Part shown: positions 45,815 through 56,762 of the stretch, piece by piece
Layout of the letters: the number at the start of each line of letters is the position of its first letter
How positions within the stretch are numbered: the stretch's first letter is position 1
Origin: Enoplolaimus lenunculus
Taxonomy: Eukaryota; Nematoda; Enoplea; Enoplida; Thoracostomopsidae
Assembly (NCBI GenBank): GCA_030248215.1
Contig: JASANG010000363.1
Span: forward strand, 1 to 64,000
Direction: 5' to 3'
DNA: 64,000 nt
Notes under the pieces: generated by a model
Seen by the model: the letters and a program-made list of their open reading frames with translations, nothing else
Databases searched by the model: none
Told to the model about the DNA's origin: nothing
Made by a program: the position numbers and the translations under genes

Positions 45815-46207
45815 ATTTTAAATTCTGTGAATTCTAAAATTGAACGTTTTTCAGGACTTTATTTTAACGAGAAAAATGGTGCCTGAATCTTACTGCAGAA
45901 ACTGTTTAGGAAAAGGTTATTAGGCTTCCGTTTTTTAAAACCTAAGCGTAGACCTAAGAGTAAATGCCGCGGGGCAGTCGAAGGGGTACAGATGCCCATC
46001 CATGCATCGCATTTTCAATGTTGTCGTTGCAAAGACACGTTAAGGTGGTGTGTTTCTAAGCAGTTGTGTTGTTACTTAGTCGAAATCGGCTGGTTGCTAT
46101 GCATTGTATAACAATCATAACTTTTGGCTCTCTTTGGCTCAAGTTTTCTGGCTGTCTCAGTTTTGCAAAACTAATATCTTATAATAATCATAACATTTAA
46201 AAGAAAC

Positions 46208-46336
46208 TATATATGTATTTATTTATAAATATGTATATAATGTATATATATGTATATATGTATATATATGAATATATGAATATATGTATATATATTATTT
46301 ATATATGTATATATGTATGTATATATGTATGTATTT
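46208..46336. repeat. (TATATG)n-type microsatellite
   Basis: Irregular TATATG/TATGTA units over about 130 bases. It generates Tyr/Met/Ile-rich artefact frames. Confidence 0.9.
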
Positions 46337-46820
46337 GAAAAAAGGAAAATTTTTGAAACATGTAACAAACTCTGCGAACCCTTTACAAATACGTTATATG
46401 GTGCATGCCATGGGTATAGCCAGAGAGAAAACCAATTATGCCATAGGCCCCTTCCATTGGTATCTAAAAAATTCTTTTCGGCTCATTATGTACACGTTGG
46501 AAAAAACGGATTTTGATACGAAATGTCCAAACTTCTACGTCTGACGCTCTCTAAATCATAATTTTGGCTACGTTCCATTGTAAATCATGGAGTCGACATT
46601 GAAAACTAATATTTTGTGCAGTGTTGCGAGTCAAGCGTAAATATACTAAGTGTGTTCGGTATTGTTTTCGGAAGTTAACGTATTTTGAAGATTTTTCTTA
46701 ATATATTTCCGGTATGTAACGCTAAAACCGCCGTGGCTGTGGATATTAATTACTTTTTATATACAGGCTAGTGGTCTGTCACAACACTTTAAGCCAAGTA
46801 CGTGAACAAGTAGTCTATAT
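46337..46820. other. Gene-free stretch
   Basis: Frames of 67-86 codons here begin within the microsatellite; none is supported. Confidence 0.4.
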
Positions 46821-47164
46821 CAGGCCCGTAGCCAGCTCACTTGTACTGGGGGTTGCTAAAAAATTTTCAGGAGGGGTATACTGCAGTGATTCGAATTTGG
46901 GGGGACTGAAGGCTTGTTTATTTTTAACCCGCCCTCCGCCACCCTTCCTTACTGATACATCCGGTACTGCAATTATTCGTTGAATTATATAAACGTTTAT
47001 TTTGCTTGTATCAAAAGCTTGAGCGATAATGCAAGGTTATACTTAGGAATGTACTTTAATTAAACATAAGTATGCTTTACAGGTTTGAGCTCAACCTTAT
47101 TTGGTCTTGGAGTCATTTATGCACTACAATTAGAGATAGACATTCGTGGACTGTAACGGGCCTG
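46821..47164 (+). mobile_element. Family F hAT-like MITE split by a family G insertion (F8)
   Basis: Left tip CAGGCCCGTAGCCAGCTC, right tip AACGGGCCTG. Flanks GTCTATAT (46813-46820) and GTCCATAT (47165-47172) agree at seven of eight, showing that the two ends belong together although 276 bp of family G lie between. Confidence 0.8.
46880..47155 (+). mobile_element. Family G copy, internally deleted (G3), nested in F8
   Basis: ACTGCAGTGATTCGAATTTG is the drifted left end. TTTTAACCCGCCCTCCGCC, ATCAAAAGCTTGAGCGATAA and TTATTTGGTCTTGGAGTC align with G1 and G2. About 50 bp near the left end and the right third are missing. Confidence 0.75.
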
Positions 47165-47480
47165 GTCCATATTCGTCAACGTTTTTATTTTGATTGAAAA
47201 ATTGAAATTATAAAGATCCGGGTTGTGCTAAGAAGTTGATTGGGTCCACCCCTGATTTAAAATTGTTTCAGCGGGTTGTGAGACCAAATTTATCTTGGTG
47301 GGTTGAGCCTTTTGGCCCCCTCTGCATGTACTGGCCAACTGATGCTGTTCTGTGCTGTAATGCTGTGAAGCGGCGTATACAGGCTTCACAGGTATATATC
47401 GCCGAAATGCTTTGTTGGAAGAATGTTTGGTTATGACTTTCCAAAGTAAAATTCTGGCTACTTTCCTGCCCGCTCACGTA

Positions 47481-47634
47481 GAATATGCATATTTCTAAGC
47501 CTAAACCTCCTGAGCTTAAGAGTGGGCTTATACTTAATAGCCTAAACCTAAGCTAAAAAAATTGGTCTAAAGCTTAAGCAGAATCTATTGCAGTCCTCAC
47601 AGAAAAACGTTCCGCCCCTGATCTTTACATGGGT
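47481..47634 (+). mobile_element. Family A MITE, left end lost (A6)
   Basis: GAATATGCATATTTCTAAGC opens the core; GTCTAAAGCTTAAGC and AACGTTCCGCCCCTGATC with TTTACATGGG close it. Confidence 0.65.
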
Positions 47635-47989
47635 CGAAAAAGCAGAAAAACAATGAATTTCGTTTGAAAATAGACGTTTTTTGCGACTCTCTTGCAAACT
47701 TTTAGTTGGATAAAAAAAATTCCGCTTACCCGTTCCAAAAATGAGTTTCTGGTATTTGCCATACGACGCTTGCCAGTTTATACTTGAGAGATGGACCTGC
47801 ATAATGGTTGTAAAAAGCGAAAAAAAATAAATTTCCTCAAAAAATAAGATTAATTAGGTTGTGTCGTAGTGTAATTTATCTTAACAGCTAAAGCGTGTGT
47901 ATATTATTCCCAACAAATACACGACCAGCTGTGAAGACTAAGCTAATTGATGTCTGTTGAACGATTTGTGTACCAGTGGCAGATTGAGA
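47635..47989. other. Gene-free stretch
   Basis: No supported features. Confidence 0.4.
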
Positions 47990-48110
47990 AATTTCTAATA
48001 AAAGAAGCCGCGTGAAAATAGAGCGACAATCCAAACGCAATTTTTGTATACTTACTCTTAACACAAAATTGTATGGTTTTGACCCCTCGCCGGACGCTCA
48101 GGCCTGGGCA
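47990..48110 (+). repeat. Family J fragment
   Basis: GAGCGACAATCCAAACGCAA, TTTTTGTATACTTAC and TTAACACAAAATTG match the J interior. Confidence 0.45.
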
Positions 48111-48347
48111 TCTCGCCTTGGATACGCAGTGGAGTGCCACGAATGTGTGCGCGATACGAACCAAGTCTGGACTGCCGGCAAAGACGTCATTTGTCTTTTT
48201 CACGCTCTCTGAGGCGTGCCAGCTCGACCAAAAAATATATATTTTATCCGGTTCTCATTAATTGTCTGCTGTGATTTGTAATGGTTTATAATTTTAAAGA
48301 AATACCTTTCATCATAGTTTTGAACCTGTTAGGGTTGCGGTGTACTT

Positions 48348-48462
48348 TTTATGACGTTAAGTGCCGTCCGTCACTAGCGTACTCGAATTAGTCACGTAGC
48401 CCTACAGTATGGTGACGGACGGCGACTGCCAGCTCCGTACGAGTGACGGATGGCGCCGTACG
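48348..48462. repeat. Family L palindromic element (L2)
   Basis: GACGTTAAGTGCCGTCCGTCA on the left; GGTGACGGACGGCGACTGCC and GTGACGGATGGCGCCGTACG on the right. Two inverted and one direct copy of the GACGGACGGCG word. Confidence 0.6.
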
Positions 48463-49716
48463 ACACGTATAACGCAACCGCTTTAGCGTTTCCTAAAAAG
48501 TGTTGACAATCGTTCGTAGAAAATGACTAAACGACATACGGATATATACGCTTTACTCTGTTTAGTGGTAGCGACAGAAAGTCACAGGCTGGGTTCGGTG
48601 CAAATTTTCATTCGAAAGCATTTTTAGTCTTTGTTTAAAGGTTAATAATTTTTCATTATTGTTGATCGACAAATGCTACGCCGCAATATTAATTATCAAA
48701 GTATTTATTAAGGGTCAGGTGATTTGAACAACAAATGATCATAAAATTTAAATTTTGTCATGAACTAATATATATTTGAATGTCGTGTCGAAAAAATATG
48801 TTTTTCTCTTGAGACAATATTCAAGGTTTAGGCGAAAGGTCATCATATATGTGTTCGTTTCTTATTTTGTTTGGCATGATGCCAGATAAACCAGGCGTTG
48901 CTACTGTAAAGCCTATGAAGCAGACGGTTGACACGTTTTTAATTGTATAACATAGGGACACTGCATAGGATAGGCGTAACCACAGGGGGCCGGCTGGTTC
49001 GACCCCCATTTTCTGAACAGGGTGGGGGGAGACAAAAATCAATTGGACCCCCATTTTTTGGGCGAAATAAAAGTAATTAAACACATCAACATACTATAAA
49101 CTTTGTACTTGCCACATCGGATATTTCTTTAAGATAATTGCAAGTTTGTTTCATTGCTGCATTTACGCGAACAGTAAAATATTAACTTCTTAGCTGAGCT
49201 CCAAAGGAATTCCGATTCCGGCTAAAATTCCGACAAATTTTGTGTTCCGATTCTTATTCTGACATAGTGTGATTCGGATTCCAATACCGGAATTTCGGCA
49301 TTTTCGGTTAACGTGTGTTTTCCATCAAAATTATTTCACGTTTAATCTTGGTGTGTTTCACCTTGATTTAAGGCAATGAAAAACTGGTTAAATGAATTGC
49401 CAACTCTTCTAGTTTGGAAAATGGTACCTTGTGGTTGAAAGCTTACACCAAGCCCACTCAAACCATCGGCGAAAACATAGGCTTGTTTAATTGTACATTA
49501 TACATGTAATATCAATTTGTCCTATATCTATGAGCGGCCCTTTTTGTAACGTCTCCGAACTTTGACGTGCTGTAGAGAGACAGACAGACAGTCAGACAGA
49601 CATGGACAGCAAGTTTCATGAAATTAAACATCAGTCTTAGTTTCATCCTGGCGTTTGTTTTTTTGTCTCATGTGCCGTGTTTTCTTTGATCAATTAACGT
49701 CTCGCGTTGCATTTTT
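48463..49716. other. Gene-free stretch
   Basis: GGGGGCCGGCTGG and paired CCCCCATTTTCTGAACAGGG / CCCCCATTTTTTGGGCG near 48984-49070 suggest another decayed G-rich element. (CAGA)n-like run at about 49578-49602. No gene. Confidence 0.4.
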
Positions 49717-49904
49717 GGGCCCATGTAAAGATCAGGGGTGGAACGTTTTTCTGTGGGATTAGAAAAGAGTAAGCTTAAGCTTTTGACTAATTTTTTGCTT
49801 GGCTTAGGCTTAGGCTTAGGAATATGCTCATTTTTACGCTTAGGCTTAGGCTTAAGAATATGCTTATAATACTGTTCCGCCCCTGTTCTTTACATTGGCC
49901 CATA
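49717..49904 (-). mobile_element. Family A MITE, well preserved (A7)
   Basis: Tips GGGCCCATGTAAAGATCAGG and TGTTCTTTACATTGGCCC with GGTGGAACGTTTTTC and ACTGTTCCGCCCC inside them. The core has GGCTTAGGCTTAGGCTTAGG and a second hexamer block. Opposite orientation to A8. Confidence 0.8.
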
Positions 49905-50119
49905 TTTATTTTGTTTCTTCACAAGGATTCCATACACTGTTATTCGTTTACGGACTGTTATTATTTTTGATTCACAGTTGCACTCAAAGCCTTGATACTG
50001 AACAAACTGCAGCAGTTTTGCGGGTAAATATTTTAGCACTGTTTGCGAAGGATCTAGGAAAAAGTTTTGCGAGCAAGCGAAAATTATGTTTTTTGACCTA
50101 TTCGATCCAACATGTGGTT

Positions 50120-50298
50120 CAATGTATAGAACAGTGACGAAACAGCAGTATAATCATAATCCTAAGCCTGCCTAAGTGTATGGATGCGCCTATTCCTAAG
50201 CCTAATCCTAAGCCTAAGCAAAAAAATTAGTCTAAAGCTTAAACTGACTCTATTATAGCTCCTCCGGAAAACGATCCGGTCCTGTTCTATACATGGAC
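50120..50298 (+). mobile_element. Family A MITE with 8-bp duplication (A8)
   Basis: The family tips GGTTCAATGTATAGAACAG (from about 50117) and CTGTTCTATACATGGACC are bracketed by CAACATGT on both sides (about 50109-50116 and 50299-50306). This gives family A the same 8-bp target habit as B1. The core has CCTAAG hexamers and GTCTAAAGCTTAAAC. Confidence 0.8.
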
Positions 50299-50417
50299 CC
50301 AACATGTTATCAAAAACATACAAAAGTGCTTTTTTCATTCATTTCTTCAAAAATTTCGGTGATCACATGAATGCTTCGGGGTTCAGTTGCACTCCGCTGT
50401 GCTCATGAAAATTTTTT

Positions 50418-50530
50418 ATTCAATTCTTTATTGGTCAATAACGTATGGAGGATATATACAGGTAAGAAGAACATGAGATTAAATAGCACGGAATATTACA
50501 ACTAAGAGAAGAAATAGTTAGTAAGGGACA
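50418..50530 (-). mobile_element. Possible non-LTR (LINE/SINE) 3' tail
   Basis: On the minus strand the sequence ends TTGACCAATAAAGAATTGAA, an AATAAA followed by the ATTGAA-type tail common to several invertebrate LINE 3' ends. No coding part is present, so this is a short 5'-truncated copy or an unrelated poly(A)-like site. Confidence 0.35.
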
Positions 50531-50550
50531 AACCTACTTATATCTAAAAC

Positions 50551-50745
50551 CAGTGCCGGAGCAGACATGGGTTGCGGCTCCCCCAAACTCCAGGGTGGGG
50601 CCCTCACTTGTGAGCGAAGCGACCGAGAAGCCAGACGCATGTTAAAACTTTGGCGGTTTTTGTTTCAATCGGTTAAGGTGGGGGCCTCTTTAGGGATGGG
50701 GCTCTCGCAAATGGGGCTATGGATGGGTGGCTGCTCAACGAAGTC
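50551..50745. mobile_element. Family I hAT-like MITE (I2)
   Basis: CAGTGCCGGAGCAGACATGG, CTTGTGAGCGAAGCGACC and GTTTTTGTTTCAATCGGTTA align with I1. The right tip (GGGTGGCTGCTC) is drifted and abuts B3. Confidence 0.7.
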
Positions 50746-50751
50746 GCATTC

Positions 50752-50894
50752 TGTCCATGTTACTTTAAGAGGTGTAAAGGTTTCTGGTGGGTCAATAAAA
50801 GAGTGGGTGTAGATTCTAGATTACAATTTTTGCTTAGGCTTAGGCTTAGGAATACGCTTAATCTACTGTTACGGTCCTAAAAGGAACATTGTTC
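50752..50894 (-). mobile_element. Family B MITE, TTAGGC core (B3)
   Basis: Tips GTCCATGTTACTTTAAGAGG and GTCCTAAAAGGAACATTGTTC. Inside, GGTTTCTGGTGGGTCAATAA, GATTCTAGATTACAATTTTT and GCTTAGGCTTAGGCTTAGG. Confidence 0.75.
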
Positions 50895-51249
50895 GAATAT
50901 TTTGGCTCATTTATACCAACACTGTCGTTTAATATATATATAAAATTTTTCATTTTAAACTTAAACTACTGTTTATGCATATTTTAAAACACTTTATAAA
51001 GTTTCAAAATTGCAAGTTGATTTGACACTCAAAAATTATTGTCAGGGTTTAAATGAACTTCTGCTGGAATTTTATCAAATTTTTGAATCTTAACACCCAT
51101 TATTTGTATATATCTTTGATAGATAAGTGTTAACTGTTTTTAAATGATTTCCAACAGTGTGCTTTATTTTATCAAACACTGCCGACTGCACTGGCAGTTT
51201 GTCAAATTTTGTTTAAACTCAAAGAAACTTTGAGTCGTCAATGCTCAAG
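50895..51249. other. Gene-free stretch
   Basis: No supported features. Confidence 0.4.
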
Positions 51250-51400
51250 GTTGTTAGCGGCTTCTGTACACTTCCTCATACCATAAGGTTAAAGCTTCAG
51301 TAACAGCTTAGAGTAAGGCTTATAAACAAAGCTTTACACAAAGGCAACAATGGTTTAGGCAAAGGCTTAGTCTTTAATATAGCTTAGCGTTTTCCAAAGA
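51250..51400. repeat. Family P copy, right end lost
   Basis: CTGTACACTTCCTCATACC is the inverse of the P end. TTTAGGCAAAGGCTTAG and similar words follow. Confidence 0.45.
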
Positions 51401-51482
51401 GTAAATCTGAGCTGAAGGCGTAAGAGCATCGTAGTATCCAGTCCTAACATATTTAAGCGGACCAAAAAGTTTTGGCCACAAA

Positions 51483-51720
51483 GTCAATTCAATTTCAATT
51501 CAATTCTTTATTCGTCGATATGGCGCAGTTTTTGCCTAAAACGTGTTTCAGTATTGCATAAAGTTTGAGAAAGGACATACTTTTGTAAGAATTAAGATTT
51601 ACGTTGACAGCTATAGCAGGAGTAGGTATATAGACGATTCAAAATATGTACAAGTACTCTTGTAAGATTTACGTTAACAGTTATAGAAGAAGTAGGTATA
51701 TAGACGATTCAAAATAAGTT
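51483..51720 (-). mobile_element. LINE-like 3' end (5'-truncated)
   Basis: Read on the minus strand it ends CGACGAATAAAGAATTGAA followed by further ATTGAA units, the classic AATAAA plus (ATTGA)n tail of several invertebrate non-LTR retrotransposons. No reverse transcriptase sequence is present, so only 3' untranslated sequence survives. Confidence 0.5.
51595..51718 (+). repeat. Imperfect tandem duplication, period about 70 bp
   Basis: AAGATTTACGTTGACAGCTA and AAGATTTACGTTAACAGTTA start the two copies; both end with AGGTATATAGACGATTCAAA. Lies in the LINE-like 3' region, where such repeats are common. Confidence 0.85.
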
Positions 51721-51869
51721 AAAAAACTGAATGAGTTTATTTCTATCAAATTAACTGTTTTAGCTATGTTTCCTATCAACAACTTTTAGAAACACTTATT
51801 TTATATCTAAATTTTTTCAAATTTCCAATTGTTTGCCAGTTAACTAATGTCATACCTTGGTCTTTTGTG

Positions 51870-51995
51870 CATTTTATGCTTATTCACGCTTTGGCTAGGT
51901 TTTGGTAAATTGTTGCCTAATCATTTGCTTATACAAGCATTCGCCGAGCCTACTCCTAAACCTAACCTTATATGTAGGGAAGGTGTATATACTAA
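51870..51995. repeat. Decayed family P copy
   Basis: TTCACGCTTTGGCTAGG, CCTACTCCTAAACCTAACC and GGGAAGGTGTATATAC. Confidence 0.35.
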
Positions 51996-52777
51996 AGCTC
52001 AGATTTTTGGTATTGCCAAATATATGGCTTACGCCAGGTTCTGATATTTAGGGGTTAGTTTGCCAGCACAAAAAATTATCAGTTTTTATCTAAGGGCCTC
52101 AGAAGGAGTGACCCCGTTTTTCTCAAGTCCCCCAGGTGAAGATTCTATGTTATCCTGCGAGTATAAATATACTTATTTTGATTCAAAAATTTTAAGATCC
52201 TCTGTTTATAACATCCTGATTCCGCCAGTAGCCAGATAGAATATGAACCGTCGGAACCAGCCCAATTTTCGGTTTTAGTATCGGTCTGGTGATCTTTAGA
52301 CTTGACTGATGCAATAAATTGGCACTGCAGCCAGTTTTTTTTTCCGCTAATTTAGTTCCGGTACAATGCATGACTATGAGGGTTAATTGCTTTTGTTTGG
52401 AACAATGCCGAACACAGATAAAAGTTATTGAAACTAATTTCCACGAATTTTGTTGCTTCTAAAAAACAATCAGAGCAGAAGTCAAAGGAGGTTGCCAGCA
52501 TTTTATGGATCTGTTTTAAGGTTCAGGTGTTGTGCAGTTCCCTCACAAATTTGGATATTTTTAAATTTTAACATTACTTCAAATATGTCCATAGAAATGG
52601 TACTTCGCAAACGTGATCAATTTTTGACTTCGAAAATGCTTCAGCAGCCAATCAAAAAACGTTGATTGTTCTCGACTGGGACGTATTAATTTTGACTGAC
52701 ACAAATTCGATTTTATCCTAATTTCAAATCTAAAATCTACAGACAACTGTTTAACAATTAAATCATCTTTCATTTAT
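51996..52777. other. Gene-free stretch
   Basis: No supported features. Confidence 0.4.
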
Positions 52778-52955
52778 GACCAGTGTTACTTTAAGGGGCG
52801 TAACAGTAGATTAAGCGTATTCCTAAGCCTAAGCCTAAGCGTTGCAAAAACGAGTTCCTAAGCCTAAGCCTAAGTAAACAATGTAATCTAGAATCTAAGC
52901 CTACTCTTTTATAGACCCACCAGAAACCTGGACGCCCCTTAAAGTAACATGCGCC
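52778..52955 (+). mobile_element. Family B MITE, best inverted repeats (B4)
   Basis: GTTACTTTAAGGGGCGTAAC on the left is mirrored by GGACGCCCCTTAAAGTAAC on the right, a 15-base exact match (GTTACTTTAAGGGGC/GCCCCTTAAAGTAAC form). Core: CCTAAGCCTAAGCCTAAGCG, then a second CCTAAG block, then TAATCTAGAATCTAAGCC. The flanks show no duplication. Confidence 0.8.
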
Positions 52956-53667
52956 CTTATACTTGAGTTAAATTTTGCGAGCCATGATTTGGACGTTTAT
53001 GGTTAAAATTATACCCGCCCTTGAAGATATATTTGTTTGAAGTCCACCCCTGAAAAGCCTTCCTCATTATTATTATTATTATTAATAATAATAAATTTCA
53101 ACTAATATTTATTTATAAACGCAGTTTATATATAGACTGCAGTTGCAATTTTATTGCAGCAAACGTTTAATAAAGTATAACTGCTATATTTAATATTTGT
53201 AAATTTCCAAGTGGCCCTACTTAAACGCGCAATACGGCTGCTTTAGAGATGCGCAAATCAAAGCGCGCATTCTTGTAGTATTTGTGGTTAAATTATGCTT
53301 CAATGAAACAAAAGTGCAATATTGGAAACTGTAACGGTGACATAGCTATAACAATAGTAAAAAGCCCGAAACAAATATTGAGTATTTTTGAAATCAACCA
53401 ATTTTCAAAAATTCAAATTCTTCCCAAGGCAGTTGGAAATCTTTATAAATTGATCGTTGTCCCCTCACAATCGGAGTCAGCTTTAAAGTGTCAGTAACGC
53501 GAATATTGCACTTGAAAATCGCAAATATACTAAAATTTGTCGTTTGCCGTTATTTGTTCGTCTCTGTTTCTCTCTATCTGTTTAGCAGTGCTGTTCTTGA
53601 TGAGTTTTTGTAGGTATATCTATGAAAACGTTTGTGGACAAATGCAAACTGCAGTCAAGTACAGTGG
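52956..53667. other. Gene-free stretch with (TTA)n(TAA)n palindrome
   Basis: 53066-53094 is TTA repeats switching to AAT repeats, a perfect small palindrome. Frames at 53282-53734 are of chance length. Confidence 0.5.
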
Positions 53668-53818
53668 TCGGATCGAGAAATTTCTAAACGGGAGGAAGCG
53701 CGAGAATGTTACAGGTGAAAAAGCTCGCGAGTGATAAGGCAAACACTATTTTATTGCTAAACCTTAATACAAAATCTTGCTTTTGTTCCATGTTGAGGCT
53801 GTAGGCCGCCGATGTGGG

Positions 53819-53866
53819 CCCCATTATTAATTTGGCTATTGGCCCCATTATTAATTTGGCTATTGG
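53819..53866 (+). repeat. 24-bp perfect tandem duplication
   Basis: CCCCATTATTAATTTGGCTA plus TTGG occurs twice in a row with no change. Confidence 0.9.
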
Positions 53867-54207
53867 CCAAGTGGTGTACGATACTCGTTTGCTTGTGAAA
53901 TGAAGCGATTGGCATCACAAGTGTCCTTCAACTAGCCACGCGCTTAAACGAATATACTATGAGGAGTGATGGGTGTATTTACTAATTTGAAACTAAACGA
54001 TAATATTTAGTAGTATCGAGTTGTTGTTTTTAAATTTTCTTCACAAAACCTATTTTGTGATTGTTTTAGCCTTGAAAACGTATCAGTATTGTGAAATTTA
54101 TAAAGAAGATGTGCACAAAATTGAATTTGGGCAGGGATTCGAATATTAACAGGGTGGCGGGGCGACAATGATTATTTAATGAATTATCAAAAGATATTCT
54201 TATGCTG

Positions 54208-54332
54208 GCGTTGTACACTTCAACCCACAGCCTTCAGGTCCAGGCTTAGGTTTTCAATTCGGAAAACGTTTACTTATCTTAGTCGTAAGGTAAAAGCGGT
54301 AACCGTAGATGTGGTTTAAAGTATACAAGAGC
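54208..54332. mobile_element. Family P MITE with 8-bp duplication (P11)
   Basis: TTATGCTG (54200-54207) and TTATGCTT (54333-54340) flank tips GCGTTGTACACTTC and AAGTATACAAGAGC. The inverted ends continue as AACCCACAGCC / GTGGTTT. A CAGGCTTAGG core remains. This copy defines the family at about 125 bp. Confidence 0.7.
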
Positions 54333-54469
54333 TTATGCTTAAATAGGATCATCCGAAAACTAAAAATAACTGGTCATCCCAATATCAGGATATTCGTGCA
54401 ACATGCAATTACCGAAGGTCGTTTTGAAGCCAAATAAAAAATATTTGCTTCTTGTAGGCTTTAACTTGA

Positions 54470-54580
54470 CCCACGTATGCAAACGTAGTGTTTAGGCAAA
54501 AGTTTACGCATGGAGTATTTTCGCCTAAACCTAAGTCTAAGAATAAATGAGGGGCAGGCAGGCGTACAAAGAGCTCAAGA
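54470..54580. repeat. Family P fragment
   Basis: CCTAAACCTAAGTCTAAG followed by GGCAGGCGTACAAAGAGC. Confidence 0.45.
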
Positions 54581-54853
54581 CTTGTACTCGGGTAATTTTT
54601 GAGTGAAGACCGGCCGGGGGGATAACGGAACAAATTTGCCGAAATTATAAATGATTGCAAATAACTTTGTTGAATAATTATATTTTGTACGTTTATTATT
54701 TATTTAAATTCGATTATTTTAAATTCAAGCACAATTTTAACATTAAAAATAATTGGTCAAAAATATTGATTGGCAATTTTTAAGACGTGTTTATTTTCGT
54801 GCGTAAATTCGATTGGTGAATCGGGAATGACCGAAAGGGTGAGCGTTTTATTA

Positions 54854-54975
54854 CAGTGGCGGATCCAAAAATTCTGGGACTGGGGGCATTTCGATTTGCG
54901 ATAGCGAAAAAATGCCGCGAACAAGAAGCCAAACGCAATTTTTGTACTAAATAAATCTTAATAGTGAGCGATTTG
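54854..54975 (+). mobile_element. Family J MITE, right end missing (J3)
   Basis: CAGTGGCGGATCCAAAAATT begins it, GAAGCCAAACGCAATTTTTG and TACTAAATAAATCTTAA follow, then similarity stops. Confidence 0.6.
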
Positions 54976-55329
54976 TGTTGTAGCTTAAACATTCTACTTC
55001 GTTGTGTGTGAATTAAATTATTTTAATTTATTTTAACGCTATTCGATGGTTCTTAAGATTTTTGACAGGGAGGGTGGCTGGTAACAAAATTCATCTAGAA
55101 TATGGCCGGTGTGAGGGCAGGAAAAGGTTTCTCGTTGTAGTATAAGCACATTTTTGGGGCTTCTGTCCTATTCAACACCGTTGTTCTTACGATTAATCAT
55201 TAAACTAAACCTTATTTCTTATTGCCATATTTTTAAACGAGTACAGCAGCTATCATCAGTTGGCAATAGGTCAAGTAACTTTTGTGCCAATTAGTTATAT
55301 GGGTCTACGTTAATTATAGGGGCCTCCCA

Positions 55330-55395
55330 ATATGTTAAGCTTATGCCTAAGCCTAAACCCTGACATAAGTTTAAGCGTGAACGTAAGCCTAAACT
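55330..55395. repeat. TTAGGC-like hexamer patch
   Basis: GCCTAAGCCTAAACCC and CGTAAGCCTAAAC. Ends adjoining the GC-rich element that follows. Confidence 0.45.
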
Positions 55396-55404
55396 TTCCA
55401 GTCT

Positions 55405-55877
55405 TGTAAGTCCATCGGCCTTTCTGTGCGGTCTCCCAATCTGCGGTGGGAGTCTCGGTTTCGGTCTAGGCAAGGCTCTGTATTTGGCAGATCGCGGTCT
55501 CGGTCTCACTTTTTTGGGTGTCGATGGTTTGGAACCGACACCAGAAGTCGAGGATTCATCAAATGTACAATTGTAGCGTTTTAAAGTAAGTGATGTCAAA
55601 TGAATAAAAATTTTCTGTGAAATTATGAATTTTATAGTAAAACGCAATAATTTTACGAGCAGTTTAAGAAAAAACACGAAAAAGCTATGAAATACACAAA
55701 AACGATGAAAAACACAAAAAGACTGCCGAAAAAAGCATTAGAAATAAGTTTATTTTGAACATTTTAATTTTGTTTCGATGATGATCCAAAATTGTTCGAA
55801 ACCGAGACATTTTTCATGGGGGCGGTTTTGGGGCGGTTTTGTCTCGGGTTTTAACCGAGGCCGCCCATCCCTGCTCT
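55405..55877. mobile_element. Probable hAT-like element with CGGTCTCGG repeats
   Basis: GAGTCTCGGTTTCGG, CGGTCTCGGTCTC and, inverted, GAAACCGAGACATTTT and AACCGAGGCCGCCC; the right tip CGCCCATCCCTG resembles known CAGGGATGGGC hAT tips. A minus-strand frame here (part of 55291-55677) is Pro/Arg-rich only because of these repeats. Confidence 0.45.
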
Positions 55878-55879
55878 AC

Positions 55880-56477
55880 AATTGGTAGACCCCTAGAATT
55901 ATTAATGTGGGTCAAAAATGTACATGATTTTAGTTGTAAAAGTCGTGACAAGCAGTAAAAACGGTATCTGTTTCGTGTTGTAGATGATATCGAAATCAAC
56001 CTGTCGCACGAGAAACTCAAATTGTCCTTAAATGAACTTAAAATTATAATTTAAAATAAATGCATTTTATATCTTTAAATTTGACGTTTAAAACTTCACA
56101 AAACTTAAGACATATTTCTGAAGTGCAGGTATTAAGTATAACAGCTGGTATGTGTGGCGTCGTTTGCCCCTGCGTGTGCAAATGCAATGTGATGCTTTAC
56201 CCACAGTGGTTGCAGTGCATGCAATTGCAAAATTGCATATCATCATAAGTGCAATAATGCAACTTGCATAATTGCAATTATGATGATGAACGTTTATCGA
56301 ATTTACTCCGACGAATGCGTTTATAGGGTTGAAGTTTGTATCATGAGAAATTATACGTAAAAAACAATTTGTGAAAATTTTGTAGCTGTAGTACGATGGC
56401 CGTTGGCGAACGGTACCTGATCCGTAGTTGTAGTGATTATTTGCGCACGTTTAGCAACTTTGTCAACTCCGTCATTC
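55880..56477. other. Gene-free stretch
   Basis: A small palindromic patch of GCAATTGCA/TGCAATTATG words lies at 56215-56285. No gene. Confidence 0.4.
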
Positions 56478-56640
56478 CGGGCCTGGAGTCAATAGGCCTT
56501 GCTTCCGGTGGAAAAATTTTGGGCCCACTTTGAAAATTTTCAACCTTGCGTGTGTAATTCAACAAAAACACTTGTATTTGTGTGCATGTCCTGAAAATTT
56601 TTAGCCTCTTCTTGCAAGGTGTGAGCTGGCTACGGGTCTA
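56478..56640 (-). mobile_element. Family F MITE, inverted (F9)
   Basis: CGGGCCTGGAGTCAATAGGCC at the left and GTGAGCTGGCTACGGGTC at the right, with CTGAAAATTTTTAGCC inside. Target copies cannot be matched. Confidence 0.6.
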
Positions 56641-56762
56641 CGCCATTGTTACAAAAACATATTTGCATGGCTGAATGGCTTTTTCCGGAACTTAGCCAGT
56701 GGGCCCAGTGGTGGTGGATCTAAATTTCCCGTGGAAGTCAGTGCAATGTAATAATGAAAAAA

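Noticed and set aside
55291-55677. 128-codon minus-strand ORF with a Pro/Arg-rich centre
   Set aside because: The Pro/Arg-rich part is translated CGGTCTCGG repeat of a transposon-like element and the rest is AT-rich filler.
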